NCBI RefSeq assembly: GCF_005116675.2
Contig: NZ_CP050699.1
Span: 2,069,001 to 2,133,000 of the forward strand
Source: Desulfosediminicola ganghwensis
Lineage (GTDB): Bacteria; Desulfobacterota; Desulfobulbia; Desulfobulbales; Desulfocapsaceae
Direction: 5' to 3'
DNA: 64,000 nt
Every line of letters starts with the position of its first letter. Position 1 is the stretch's first letter. The notes below the pieces were generated by a model. The model saw only the letters and a program-made list of their open reading frames with translations, was not told the DNA's origin and did not search any database. The translations under genes and the position numbers were made by a program. Below, one piece after another: positions 33,498 through 41,611 of this stretch.

Positions 33498-34895
33498 CTA
33501 TTCCAGATGTTTCAACACAGCATCCAGGCTTTCACGGGCATCGCCGAACAGCATTCTGGTATTTTCTTTATAAAAAAGCGGATTGGCAACACCTGCATAG
33601 CCGGTGGCCATAGAACGTTTCAGGACAATGGTCACTTTCCCTTTCCAGCACTCCAGCACGGGCATACCAGCAATAGGGCTGTCCGGTACCTCCTGGGCGG
33701 CGGGATTGACAATGTCGTTGGCGCCAATTACCACGGAGACATCGATCTGGGGAAAATCTTCATTGATCTCATCCAATTCGAAGACGATGTCATAGGGCAC
33801 ATTGGCCTCGGCGAGGAGCACGTTCATATGGCCCGGCATGCGGCCGGCAACCGGATGGATGCCAAAGCGGATATTGGTGTTATTCTCGCGTAACTTGCGT
33901 GTGATTTCATAAACAATGTGCTGTGCCTGGGCAACAGCCATCCCATATCCCGGAATTATCATCACCTCTTTGGCATTGAGCAGCAGTTCCGCCGCCTCCA
34001 CCGCTTCGATAGCAACGACTGCGCCAGCTTCATCCTCGGCATCTGCTCCTGCTGTGCCCGCTGAGGTGCCGAAGCCTCCTGCGATAACGGCCAGAAATCG
34101 GCGATTCATGGCGCGGCACATGATATAGCTCAAGATTGCACCACTGCTGCCGACCAGGGCGCCAACCACGATCAGCAGGTCATTGTTCAACATGAAGCCG
34201 GTTGCCGCAGCCGCCCAACCTGAATAGCTGTTCAGCATGGAGACCACCACCGGCATATCGGCTCCGCCAATGGCCATGACCATGTGCACCCCGAAAAGAA
34301 GAGCGATGACGGTCATCAGGACAAGGGGAACAGTACCGCCGCCAATAGCCGAATATTTGATGAACTGCCCACCCAGCACTACCGTTCCCAAGAGCATCGC
34401 CAGATTGAGCCAGTGACGAGCTGGCAGCAGCAGAGGTTTGCCGCTGATCCTGGCGCTCAATTTTAAAAAGGCAATTACCGAACCGGAAAACGTCAGGGCG
34501 CCGATCAGTATGCCCAGATATGTTTCCGAATCGTGAATGGTCTTTTCGATACCGACAAGCATCCGTTGATGATCCATGAAATTGGCATAACCGACAAGGA
34601 CCGCCGCCAGCCCTACCAGGCTGTGCAGGATCGCCACCAGTTCGGGCATCTGGGTCATCTGCACCCTTCTCGCAAGGATCAGGCCTATGGAACCACCGAT
34701 GACAACTGCCAGGAACAGGATGAAATAATTGGCAGTGACAATACCGATGACGGTGGCTAACAGAGCTATCGCCATGCCAATCATGCCGGAATAATTCCCA
34801 CGTCGCGAGGTCTCCTGCCGACTAAGGCCGCCAAGTGCCAGGATAAACAGGATGGTTGCGCCGATATATGCTACGGTTACAATACCATATGACAT
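33498..34895 (-). CDS. pntB: NAD(P) transhydrogenase subunit beta
   Basis: Membrane partner of the proton-translocating transhydrogenase that reduces NADP+ with NADH using the proton gradient. At 465 aa it matches the E. coli type. About nine hydrophobic helices fill residues 1-260. The NADP(H)-binding domain III follows: [63 protein letters not shown], and [19 protein letters not shown], the classic nucleotide-gripping segments. It starts 10 nt after pntA. Confidence 0.98.
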   Translation of the reverse strand: MSYGIVTVAYIGATILFILALGGLSRQETSRRGNYSGMIGMAIALLATVIGIVTANYFILFLAVVIGGSIGLILARRVQMTQMPELVAILHSLVGLAAVLVGYANFMDHQRMLVGIEKTIHDSETYLGILIGALTFSGSVIAFLKLSARISGKPLLLPARHWLNLAMLLGTVVLGGQFIKYSAIGGGTVPLVLMTVIALLFGVHMVMAIGGADMPVVVSMLNSYSGWAAAATGFMLNNDLLIVVGALVGSSGAILSYIMCRAMNRRFLAVIAGGFGTSAGTAGADAEDEAGAVVAIEAVEAAELLLNAKEVMIIPGYGMAVAQAQHIVYEITRKLRENNTNIRFGIHPVAGRMPGHMNVLLAEANVPYDIVFELDEINEDFPQIDVSVVIGANDIVNPAAQEVPDSPIAGMPVLECWKGKVTIVLKRSMATGYAGVANPLFYKENTRMLFGDARESLDAVLKHLE

Positions 34896-34905
34896 GTTTG
34901 CCCTC

Positions 34906-36459
34906 CTATTTCCTGAACATGCTCAACATTCGATGGGTGACCGCAAAACCGCCGAAGATGTTGATGCTGGTGATCAGGACAGCAATCCCCGCCAGAAAGA
35001 CGATCAGTAAGCGATCGGATGAGATCTGCAGCAGCGCGCCGATGACAATGATACTGCTGATCGCATTGGTGACACTCATCAGAGGCGTATGCAGAGATGG
35101 CGTGACATTCCAGACCACCATATAGCCTACGAAACAGGCCAGCACAAAAACGGTCAAATGTGACATGAACTCAGGTGGGGCAACACTCCCCAGAGCCAGC
35201 GAGCCGATAGCGAGTATGGCAGCTGCCAGAATGAGGCGCAAGGGACTTCTTTTCTTTCCGGGCTGTGGTTCCACTTTTGCCGGAGCCGGCCGCTTTTTCG
35301 GGGCAGCAGAGATTTTTGGGGCCGGTGGTGGCCAGGTAATTTCACCTGCCTTAATGACGGTTGCCCCGCGTATGATTTCATCGTCCATATTGAGGACGAC
35401 CACGCCGTCTTTTGCTGGAGTTAATTCCGAGAGCAGGTGGCGAAGATTGGTGGAGTACAATTGACTGGCCTGCGTTGGCAGACGCGAGGGCAGGTTGGTA
35501 TACCCTATTATGGTCACTCCATGTTTCACCACAACCTTATCCGCTTCAGTAAGTTTACAGTTACCTCCCATTTCGGCAGCGAGATCGACAATGACACTGC
35601 CTTCCCGCATGACCTTCACCATGGCTTCGGTGATCAACTCCGGGGCGGGTTTACCTGGAATGAGCGCAGTGGTAATGATGATATCGACCTCCTTTGCCTG
35701 ATCGGCAAAGAGTTCCATCTCGGCCTGAATGAATTCTTCGCTCATCGCCTTGGCGTAGCCGCCTTCACCGGAGCCGTCTTCGTCGGCAAAATCGAGCATC
35801 AGGAACTCACCGTCCATGCTCTCGACCTGTTCCTTGACCTCGGGTCTGGTATCAAAAGCCCTGACTATTGCTCCCATGCCCCTGGCTGCGCCAATCGCCG
35901 AAAGGCCAGCCACACCCGCGCCTATCACCAGCACCTTTGCCGGAGGAATCTTGCCGGCGGCAGTTATCTGCCCGGTAAAAAAACGGCCGAAGTGTTGAGC
36001 TGCCTCAACAACAGCCCGATATCCAGCTATATTGGCCATGGAGCTGAGCGCATCCATCCTCTGGGCCCGTGAAATGCGGGGAATGGAGTCCATGGCCAGC
36101 ACGTTGATCTTTTTTGAGGCAAGCTTCTCTAAAAGCGCCTGATTTTGACCGGGATGGATGAAACTGATAAGTGTCTGGCCTTCCCGTAACAGTTCCAGCT
36201 CGTTTATACCGCGTTCGGGGGGATTCTCCGGCGGGCGGAGCTTGAGGATGATGTCGGCATCGCGATAGAGTGTCTGTACATCCTGCTCGACCCTCACGCC
36301 AGCGTCACTATAGGCGTCATCAGTAAATTTTGCTGCAGCACCTGCACCGGCTTCAATGACTATGTCGAAACCGAGTTTTTTGATTATCTTTGCTACTTCC
36401 GGTGTCGTTGCAACCCGTTTTTCATTTTCATGTCTCTCTCTTGGAACACCTATCCGCAT
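34906..36459 (-). CDS. pntA: NAD(P) transhydrogenase subunit alpha
   Basis: NAD(H)-binding subunit of the transhydrogenase, 517 aa, E. coli-type with a C-terminal membrane part. It begins [20 protein letters not shown], the alanine dehydrogenase/transhydrogenase signature. The dinucleotide fold is in [22 protein letters not shown] near residue 170, and the RQD-loop region precedes it. A Pro/Ala/Lys-rich linker at about 390-420 leads to four hydrophobic helices ending near the C-terminus. With pntB it forms a two-gene operon that supplies NADPH. Confidence 0.98.
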   Translation of the reverse strand: MRIGVPRERHENEKRVATTPEVAKIIKKLGFDIVIEAGAGAAAKFTDDAYSDAGVRVEQDVQTLYRDADIILKLRPPENPPERGINELELLREGQTLISFIHPGQNQALLEKLASKKINVLAMDSIPRISRAQRMDALSSMANIAGYRAVVEAAQHFGRFFTGQITAAGKIPPAKVLVIGAGVAGLSAIGAARGMGAIVRAFDTRPEVKEQVESMDGEFLMLDFADEDGSGEGGYAKAMSEEFIQAEMELFADQAKEVDIIITTALIPGKPAPELITEAMVKVMREGSVIVDLAAEMGGNCKLTEADKVVVKHGVTIIGYTNLPSRLPTQASQLYSTNLRHLLSELTPAKDGVVVLNMDDEIIRGATVIKAGEITWPPPAPKISAAPKKRPAPAKVEPQPGKKRSPLRLILAAAILAIGSLALGSVAPPEFMSHLTVFVLACFVGYMVVWNVTPSLHTPLMSVTNAISSIIVIGALLQISSDRLLIVFLAGIAVLITSINIFGGFAVTHRMLSMFRK

Positions 36460-36817
36460 ACTGTACCTCCTCTTGCTGTAGGAAGTTTTAGCTCTACTCG
36501 GGTAGACGATAAGTAATTGCTTAATGTAGCGCCTTAAAGAAATTGGCCTGACAGGTCCATGGACGCCAAGCCACTATCTTTTACCTGACACGCCAAAGCC
36601 ATCGAAACATTTTTTTTCTCTTCATTCAGTGTGATTACCCTGCTGAATCACCAGAGGTGTGTACCGTTTGAGTATTTGCCAAGATGATTTTAGTGTTTTG
36701 CTATCAGGTGCACAGGGCTTGTCTGGGAGAGGTGAGAGGCATGAGGCGTTCGCTGATAGGTTAGAGCTGACAGACCGTTCTGCCGATGTGACTGCAGAGA
36801 ATGGCTCCAAGCCCCTT
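36460..36817. other. Intergenic, 358 bp, no gene seen
   Basis: Separates cfa from pntA, both on the minus strand. A minus-strand frame 36622-36810 is serine-rich and has no ribosome site. It should hold the pntAB promoter, not resolved here. Confidence 0.5.
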
Positions 36818-37975
36818 TTACTTAGATGAGTCGGAGCATCTCGGACAGCGAATCGACGTGTAGCCTCCGTTCCTGCCGAGTTGGGAAAGTACTATCTGCC
36901 ATACCTGCATGTATCTGGCACGGAAGCCACCGGCCATGGAGAGCAGGTAGTAATTCCACACCCGATAAAATTTTTCGCTGTACCGTTTTTTCAACGTCGG
37001 CCAATTGCGTTCGAAATTATCATGCCAGGCCAGAAGGGTCTTGTCGTAATCAGTGCCGAAATTGTCCCAGTCCTCGAGAATAAACAACTTTTCGATAGCG
37101 GTGGTCAGCTGTTTGGCGGACGGCAGCATGCCGTTTGGAAAAATATACTTGTCGAACCAGGGATCTCCGGTATGTGTGGTCCTGTTGGAACCGATGGTAT
37201 GCAGCAAAAACAGGCCGTTATGGGCAAGGCATCGAGCGACGACCTTCATAAAGGTCTCATAGTTTTTATAGCCGACATGTTCGAACATACCCACCGAGAC
37301 TATGGCGTCGAATTGGTCATTGACTTCCCGGTAGTCCTGCAACCGGATCTCCACCGGCAATCCTGCACATCGTTCTCGAGCGAATTTGAGCTGTTCCCTG
37401 GAGATGGTAATACCCACCGCTTCTACCCCATATTGACGGGCAGCGAATTCCACCAGGCCCCCCCAGCCGCAACCAATATCGAGCAGCCGCATGTTCTGTG
37501 TGAGCTGGAGCTTACGACAGATCAGGTCCAGCTTAATCTCCTGCGCCTGGTCAAGGGTGTCGGCCCCCTGCCAGAAGCCGCAGCTGTAAATCATGTGGCG
37601 GTCAAGCATCAGCTCGAACAGATCGTTGCCGGCGTCGTAGTGGCGTTCCCCCACCTGGGGAGCGCGGTGCCGGCTTTGACGGTTGCTGAGCCTGGCCTTG
37701 AGAATATTGAAGAGAAGCGTAGGGTTGAGCCGTACACAACGGTCCAGCCGGTGACGCAGAATCCGGTGGATAAATTCATCCAACATTTCGCATTCCCACC
37801 AACCGTCAATGTAGGATTCCCCCAGGGCAAGCGAGCCCTTGGTCAGGATATTCTCAAAAAAAGCATTATTTTTGACCTGGATGTCCCAGGGCCGAGTGCC
37901 GTTAACGGTTACATCAGCCTGAGTCAGGAGGTTGGTGAGATAAAGGCGCGGAGATGTCAGCAAGGATCGATTCAT
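36818..37975 (-). CDS. cfa: Cyclopropane-fatty-acyl-phospholipid synthase
   Basis: Transfers a methylene from SAM to cis double bonds of membrane phospholipid acyl chains. At 385 aa it is a full-length Cfa. It has the N-terminal lipid-docking region GESYIDGWWECEMLDEF and the linker HYDAGNDLFELMLDRHMIYSCGFW. SAM motif I follows as LLDIGCGWGGLVEFAARQYG, then VGITISREQLKFAR and SVGMFEHVGYKNYETFM with active-site residues. GGFRARYMQVWQIV closes the family pattern. The enzyme alters membranes in stationary phase or under acid stress. Confidence 0.96.
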   Translation of the reverse strand: MNRSLLTSPRLYLTNLLTQADVTVNGTRPWDIQVKNNAFFENILTKGSLALGESYIDGWWECEMLDEFIHRILRHRLDRCVRLNPTLLFNILKARLSNRQSRHRAPQVGERHYDAGNDLFELMLDRHMIYSCGFWQGADTLDQAQEIKLDLICRKLQLTQNMRLLDIGCGWGGLVEFAARQYGVEAVGITISREQLKFARERCAGLPVEIRLQDYREVNDQFDAIVSVGMFEHVGYKNYETFMKVVARCLAHNGLFLLHTIGSNRTTHTGDPWFDKYIFPNGMLPSAKQLTTAIEKLFILEDWDNFGTDYDKTLLAWHDNFERNWPTLKKRYSEKFYRVWNYYLLSMAGGFRARYMQVWQIVLSQLGRNGGYTSIRCPRCSDSSK

Positions 37976-38354
37976 GGAAATATCTTACCTCCCATCGTTG
38001 TTTGCTGATGAACAAGACAGCCTGGCGTCGTCCGGGGAATCCTGTGCCCTTTGCTGCGGGATTGGTACCACTGGCGAAGGTGAAGAGTAATCGCTCCATC
38101 AGGTGGCCCTGGGGGTTGGAGCTGTCCGGCACATAGCTGTCATTTCACTACTCTGATCCTAACATAGATGGAGCTGTCTAAACAATTTTTTCTCACTGAA
38201 TGTGTCGGGTGCACATGTAAGGGCACTGGCAAAAACGGTTATAAGAAGACGGGTTTTTAGAAAATATAAAAAGCATCGGATAGATCCACCGGGAAAATCA
38301 AACGTTCCTTACATAGCGATGACCTATCACCTGTCACCCTGCCTCGAAGGGAAA

Positions 38355-38545
38355 AGGGGGGGAGGAGATGAAACTTTCCGCTTATCTGCCCCGTGTACCC
38401 CCTTGGTCTTGGGTAGTGTGCGAAACTGGCGATGCACCATGCACCGCCTCAATGGTATTTGTGGTGTAGATGATCCGCCATATCTGTGCCGGGTACTGGA
38501 AATATTGCCCCAGTCTTTCCCAATTGTTGCGCAATCCCTGAATGT
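38355..38545 (-). pseudogene. Remnant of an IS256-family transposase
   Basis: Minus-strand translation gives LRNNWERLGQYFQYPAQ followed by IWRIIYTTNTIEAVH. This is the C-terminal IS256/mutator signature (W...L..FF.YP...R.VIYTTNAIE.L). After a one-base shift the frame continues HRQFRTLPKTKG, the next conserved block. An in-frame stop lies just upstream, and the sequence decays on both sides, so this is a dead fragment of under 200 bp. Confidence 0.7.
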
Positions 38546-38893
38546 TAGCTTAGTCTTGCTGGGGGATGGTTATAAGTATCTGAAATGTTGTATAAAAAAA
38601 TAGACGATACCGGCGCCATTCCACCTTGGTCCATTTAGCTCGTTCATATTCCTTTGGACGAGAGACTTAACGGTTGAAGGCTAATTAGCTCTTCATTTCA
38701 CTCAATGTCGAGCGAGAAATTTTTGTCTGTACAGATATATATACGATATCGGAGTTATGATGTGGCCAGATTTAATTAGAGATACCTGGATCCGGCTTCA
38801 GAGTGTTTATGATAATCAGCTTTGATTTGATATATATCAATGATGTTGGAATCGTAATGTAAATAAGAAATTAGATTGATGTATTGACAATGT

Positions 38894-38899
38894 TATAAT
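38894..38899 (+). promoter_or_regulatory. TATAAT, candidate promoter for the riboswitch leader
   Basis: A consensus -10 box with a weak -35 (TTAGAT, 17 bp upstream). Transcription from near 38906 would place the aptamer about 75 nt into the leader. Confidence 0.4.
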
Positions 38900-38979
38900 A
38901 AAAACTTTGCTTTGCTGAATTGCTTTTGCTAATATTTTACTAGCGAAAAATGACAAAATATAATTGTTATAGTTAATGC

Positions 38980-39048
38980 AAGATAAAGCCAAACCCGCCG
39001 CAAGACGTGGACGGAAAGTTGCGGGTCTCAAGAGATCGCCGGACTACC
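38980..39048 (+). promoter_or_regulatory. GEMM-I-type (cyclic dinucleotide) riboswitch aptamer candidate
   Basis: The order of conserved blocks matches GEMM-I: GCCAAACC, a short GC hairpin with a GCAA tetraloop-like turn (39000 region), GGACGGAAAG, GGGTCT, then GATCGCCGGACTACC. In the usual aptamer these read GGCAAACC, GGACGCAAAGCC, GGGYCU and GCCGGGUUACC, so several positions differ, including the base before CAAACC that contacts the ligand. Its 3' block is also the left arm of a terminator. It controls the secreted-protein gene at 39297. Confidence 0.7.
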
Positions 39049-39072
39049 TCGGAAATAGGTTGTCCGGTTTTT
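39039..39072 (+). terminator. Riboswitch expression-platform terminator
   Basis: Arms CCGGACTACCT (39039-39049) and AGGTTGTCCGG (39057-39067), one internal mismatch, then TTTTT. The left arm overlaps the last aptamer block. Ligand binding should therefore compete with the terminator and switch the downstream gene on. Confidence 0.8.
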
Positions 39073-39296
39073 GCGTTTTTAATAATTGAACAACTATAAA
39101 ATTAGCTGAAATTGGTGTCGGTGTGCTTGGATTCCTTTATTTATTTCAAGCTGACAAGTATTCATGATGAAGGCTATCAAGTATTTAAAAGTGTTTATTG
39201 AAAACTGTTTATTTTGTCATCTTTAATTTAACTGCCTTTTCATGATCCTTGTTGGCAATATCGGAAAACAATTGTCTAAAATTTAAAGGAGGAAAC

Positions 39297-40943
39297 ATGA
39301 ATAAGAAAATCATGGCATTATTACTGTTGATGATCTTTTCACTTCTCAGTCCTTTCAAAATATGGGCACTGGGTGAAGGACAACTCAAACGAATCGCAAC
39401 CGGAGGATTCGGTGATTCAGCAAACAGCTATACCTGGGGGCTGACCGAGTTTAATGGTGATGTGTACGCTTCAACAGTTCGTCATCATTTGTGGAGCATA
39501 ATGCAGGCAATGCCTGGTCTTCTTCCTGATGGTGACTTTCCGATTGATCCAACTACGGCCATTGAAGGTCCAGCTGACCCGGTGTGGGGCAGTCCTGGCT
39601 ATGCCGCCGAGATGAGAGGGCAAATTTGGCGATTAAAAGATGGCATATGGGAAAAAGTGTACCAGTCCATGACATTCGAGCTTCCATATCCGATAATTGT
39701 TCCAGATTATGGGTTGACGATACCAGCCGGTACGTATCCTGTGGCCTATGGATATCGGACGCTTGGTACCTTCAACGGTCATATATATGCCCTGGGGGTG
39801 GGAACCTGGATGCCGCCCATGCCTTTTAGCAGTATCGTTCGCTCAGCTACCGGTAATGAGGGTGATTGGCAGGATGTCAGCGGACCTTTAGCAAATACCA
39901 CTAATGTCAGGGGATTTGTTGAGTGGCAGGGAAAAGTTTATGTTTCAGCTTCAAAGCCCGGAACAGATCTGGGATCAGCCGGCGGCTGTGTAGTCTTTAG
40001 CTCTCCAGATGGCGAAAACTGGTCTGAGATGAGCGAGATCGGGTTTGGCAACCAGGACAATGTGGAAATCTACTATCTGTCAGTATTTGATGATCATTTG
40101 TATGCTTCCACAGTCAATTACGTGACCGGCTTCGAAGTTTGGAAAACCGACGGCACAGAGGAAGACGGCAAATTAGTTTGGACCCCCGTGGTCGTCGATG
40201 GCTTCGGAGACACCTGGAACCAATACGGCATGACCATGCAGCCTTTTGGCGAGTACCTCTACATAGGCAGCGCAGTTGGAATTGGCATGGTGATGAAAGA
40301 TGGCGAACCGGTCGGAACCCGGCCGATCGATATCATAAGAGTTGATAAAGATGACAAGGCCGAGTTGATGGTCGGCGCCTATTTCCCGAGCGATCCCCCT
40401 CCCGGCTGGCCAACATTCAGAATCCCTAAAAGTTATATCCCCGCTGGATTCGGTAACCCATTCAATGGCTATGCTTGGCATATGGCCGTTTATAAGGGCG
40501 AGTTGGTTGTCGGCACGCTGGATATGAGTGGGACGATACTTAGAAATCTCAAAGAATTATTAATTGAAGATCCTCAGGCAGCGGCGGATTTAGTACAAAA
40601 TATTACCGATACATCTTCACCTTCCACCATGTTCCCGCTTCAGATCCTAAACCAAATTGACTTCCAAGATGGCGACCAGGTTGCCGTTGCATTAAAGCTT
40701 ATTGATTACTTGATCAAAAAATTTGGCGGTGCAGATCTATGGAAGACTAAAAATGGAATAGATTGGGAGCCTGTGACCTTGAGTGGCTTTAAAAATTCGC
40801 TCAATTACGGAATAAGAAGAACAGTTCCGATTGTCGACGAAAAAGGGAGAGAGCATTTGTACATAGGTACAGCCAACCCATTTACAGGCTATCCGAATGG
40901 AGGATGTGAGGTGTTGGCAACACCACCTGTAAAGATAAAGTAA
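39297..40943 (+). CDS. Secreted protein with beta-propeller-like repeats, unknown function
   Basis: A 548-aa exported protein. The start at 39297 (MNKKIMALLLL) follows AAAGGAGG by 5 nt; the frame is open 16 codons farther, but without support. A signal peptide ends near IWALG. The mature chain repeats a pattern of Gly-Phe-Gly-Asp, an aromatic-rich strand and 'LY.gt' or 'VY.S' segments, for example ATGGFGDSANSYTWGLTEF, VRGFVEWQGKVYVSAS, and FEVWKTDG. This suggests a kelch- or propeller-like fold. No catalytic motif is recognised. It lies behind a cyclic-dinucleotide riboswitch candidate, pointing to surface, biofilm or extracellular electron-transfer biology. Confidence 0.8.
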   Translation: MNKKIMALLLLMIFSLLSPFKIWALGEGQLKRIATGGFGDSANSYTWGLTEFNGDVYASTVRHHLWSIMQAMPGLLPDGDFPIDPTTAIEGPADPVWGSPGYAAEMRGQIWRLKDGIWEKVYQSMTFELPYPIIVPDYGLTIPAGTYPVAYGYRTLGTFNGHIYALGVGTWMPPMPFSSIVRSATGNEGDWQDVSGPLANTTNVRGFVEWQGKVYVSASKPGTDLGSAGGCVVFSSPDGENWSEMSEIGFGNQDNVEIYYLSVFDDHLYASTVNYVTGFEVWKTDGTEEDGKLVWTPVVVDGFGDTWNQYGMTMQPFGEYLYIGSAVGIGMVMKDGEPVGTRPIDIIRVDKDDKAELMVGAYFPSDPPPGWPTFRIPKSYIPAGFGNPFNGYAWHMAVYKGELVVGTLDMSGTILRNLKELLIEDPQAAADLVQNITDTSSPSTMFPLQILNQIDFQDGDQVAVALKLIDYLIKKFGGADLWKTKNGIDWEPVTLSGFKNSLNYGIRRTVPIVDEKGREHLYIGTANPFTGYPNGGCEVLATPPVKIK

Positions 40944-41611
40944 ATAACAGATAGTAAGCCTGGTAAATATTCTCACAAACCACAAAGGACAGAGGTTTTT
41001 TTAGCCCTGTCCTTTGTGGAATGGCAATAAATGCTGAAGGGAGAATAAACTAAACCAGAAGTAAATGATCGAACTGTGAAATACAGGTTAGGTTTATCTG
41101 CAGTAATTGAGCTTCAGATAACTGAATCGTTTAAAAATCGCTGATATCTTCCATATCTTATTACTCGATAACCACTCAGACTCAGCAAGATTGAGCAAGA
41201 AGGGAGGTATGAGGAGTAAGGTGTAAAGCTTCTTTCTACTTTCATCACTCATTTGAAACTAGAAATAGCTCAAAAGTTATGGATAATTTTGTCATAACGT
41301 CCAGCTCTGTAAATACGGTGCTCCTTATAACACCCACACCCAAATCCTTACAAACATTAGGCTGATAATTAGTGAAATTCAGAAAGTCTTTCAGCCAAAC
41401 GAAATCATTGCCATTGGCCCCGCTTTTAAAGCAATAACAGGCATTTCAATATTTTGGTATAGATACGGGATTAGCGTGAATAGAGGTTGCCGCGGATTTT
41501 TTTTAAGAGTCAACAATTGCGCTCATGTCCCAGTTTTATTCATTTATTGAGTGACTTGAGGGGTGCGGGCCTCTGCTTGAACCCATCTGTAAAAAGTGAG
41601 GAGGTGTATGA
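40944..41611. other. Intergenic, 668 bp, no gene seen
   Basis: Carries the hairpin at 40980-41019 and otherwise AT-rich DNA before the arylsulfotransferase gene. I looked for a second GEMM aptamer and saw none. Confidence 0.5.
40980..41019 (+). terminator. Hairpin after the riboswitch-controlled gene
   Basis: Perfect 13-bp stem CCACAAAGGACAG/CTGTCCTTTGTGG, 14-nt T-rich loop, no U tract after the stem. It lies about 35 nt past the stop codon, so it is probably a terminator or 3'-end stabiliser. Confidence 0.55.

Larger units (their letters stand above)
37976..39296. other. Long gap of 1.3 kb with IS debris and a riboswitch leader
   Basis: Contains a decayed IS256-type transposase fragment (about 38355-38545), then AT-rich DNA with a TATAAT box, a GEMM-like riboswitch with terminator (38980-39072), and about 220 bp of leader before the secreted-protein gene at 39297. 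Confidence 0.6.

Noticed and set aside
36881-38008. 375-aa plus-strand frame
   Set aside because: Antisense shadow of cfa.
38202-38603. 133-aa plus-strand frame
   Set aside because: The same DNA on the minus strand carries decayed IS256 transposase motifs. The plus frame has no ribosome site or domain.
41160-41611. Second cyclic-dinucleotide riboswitch before the arylsulfotransferase gene
   Set aside because: None of the GEMM blocks (CAAACC, GGACGNAAAG, GCCGG) occur in order in this spacer.
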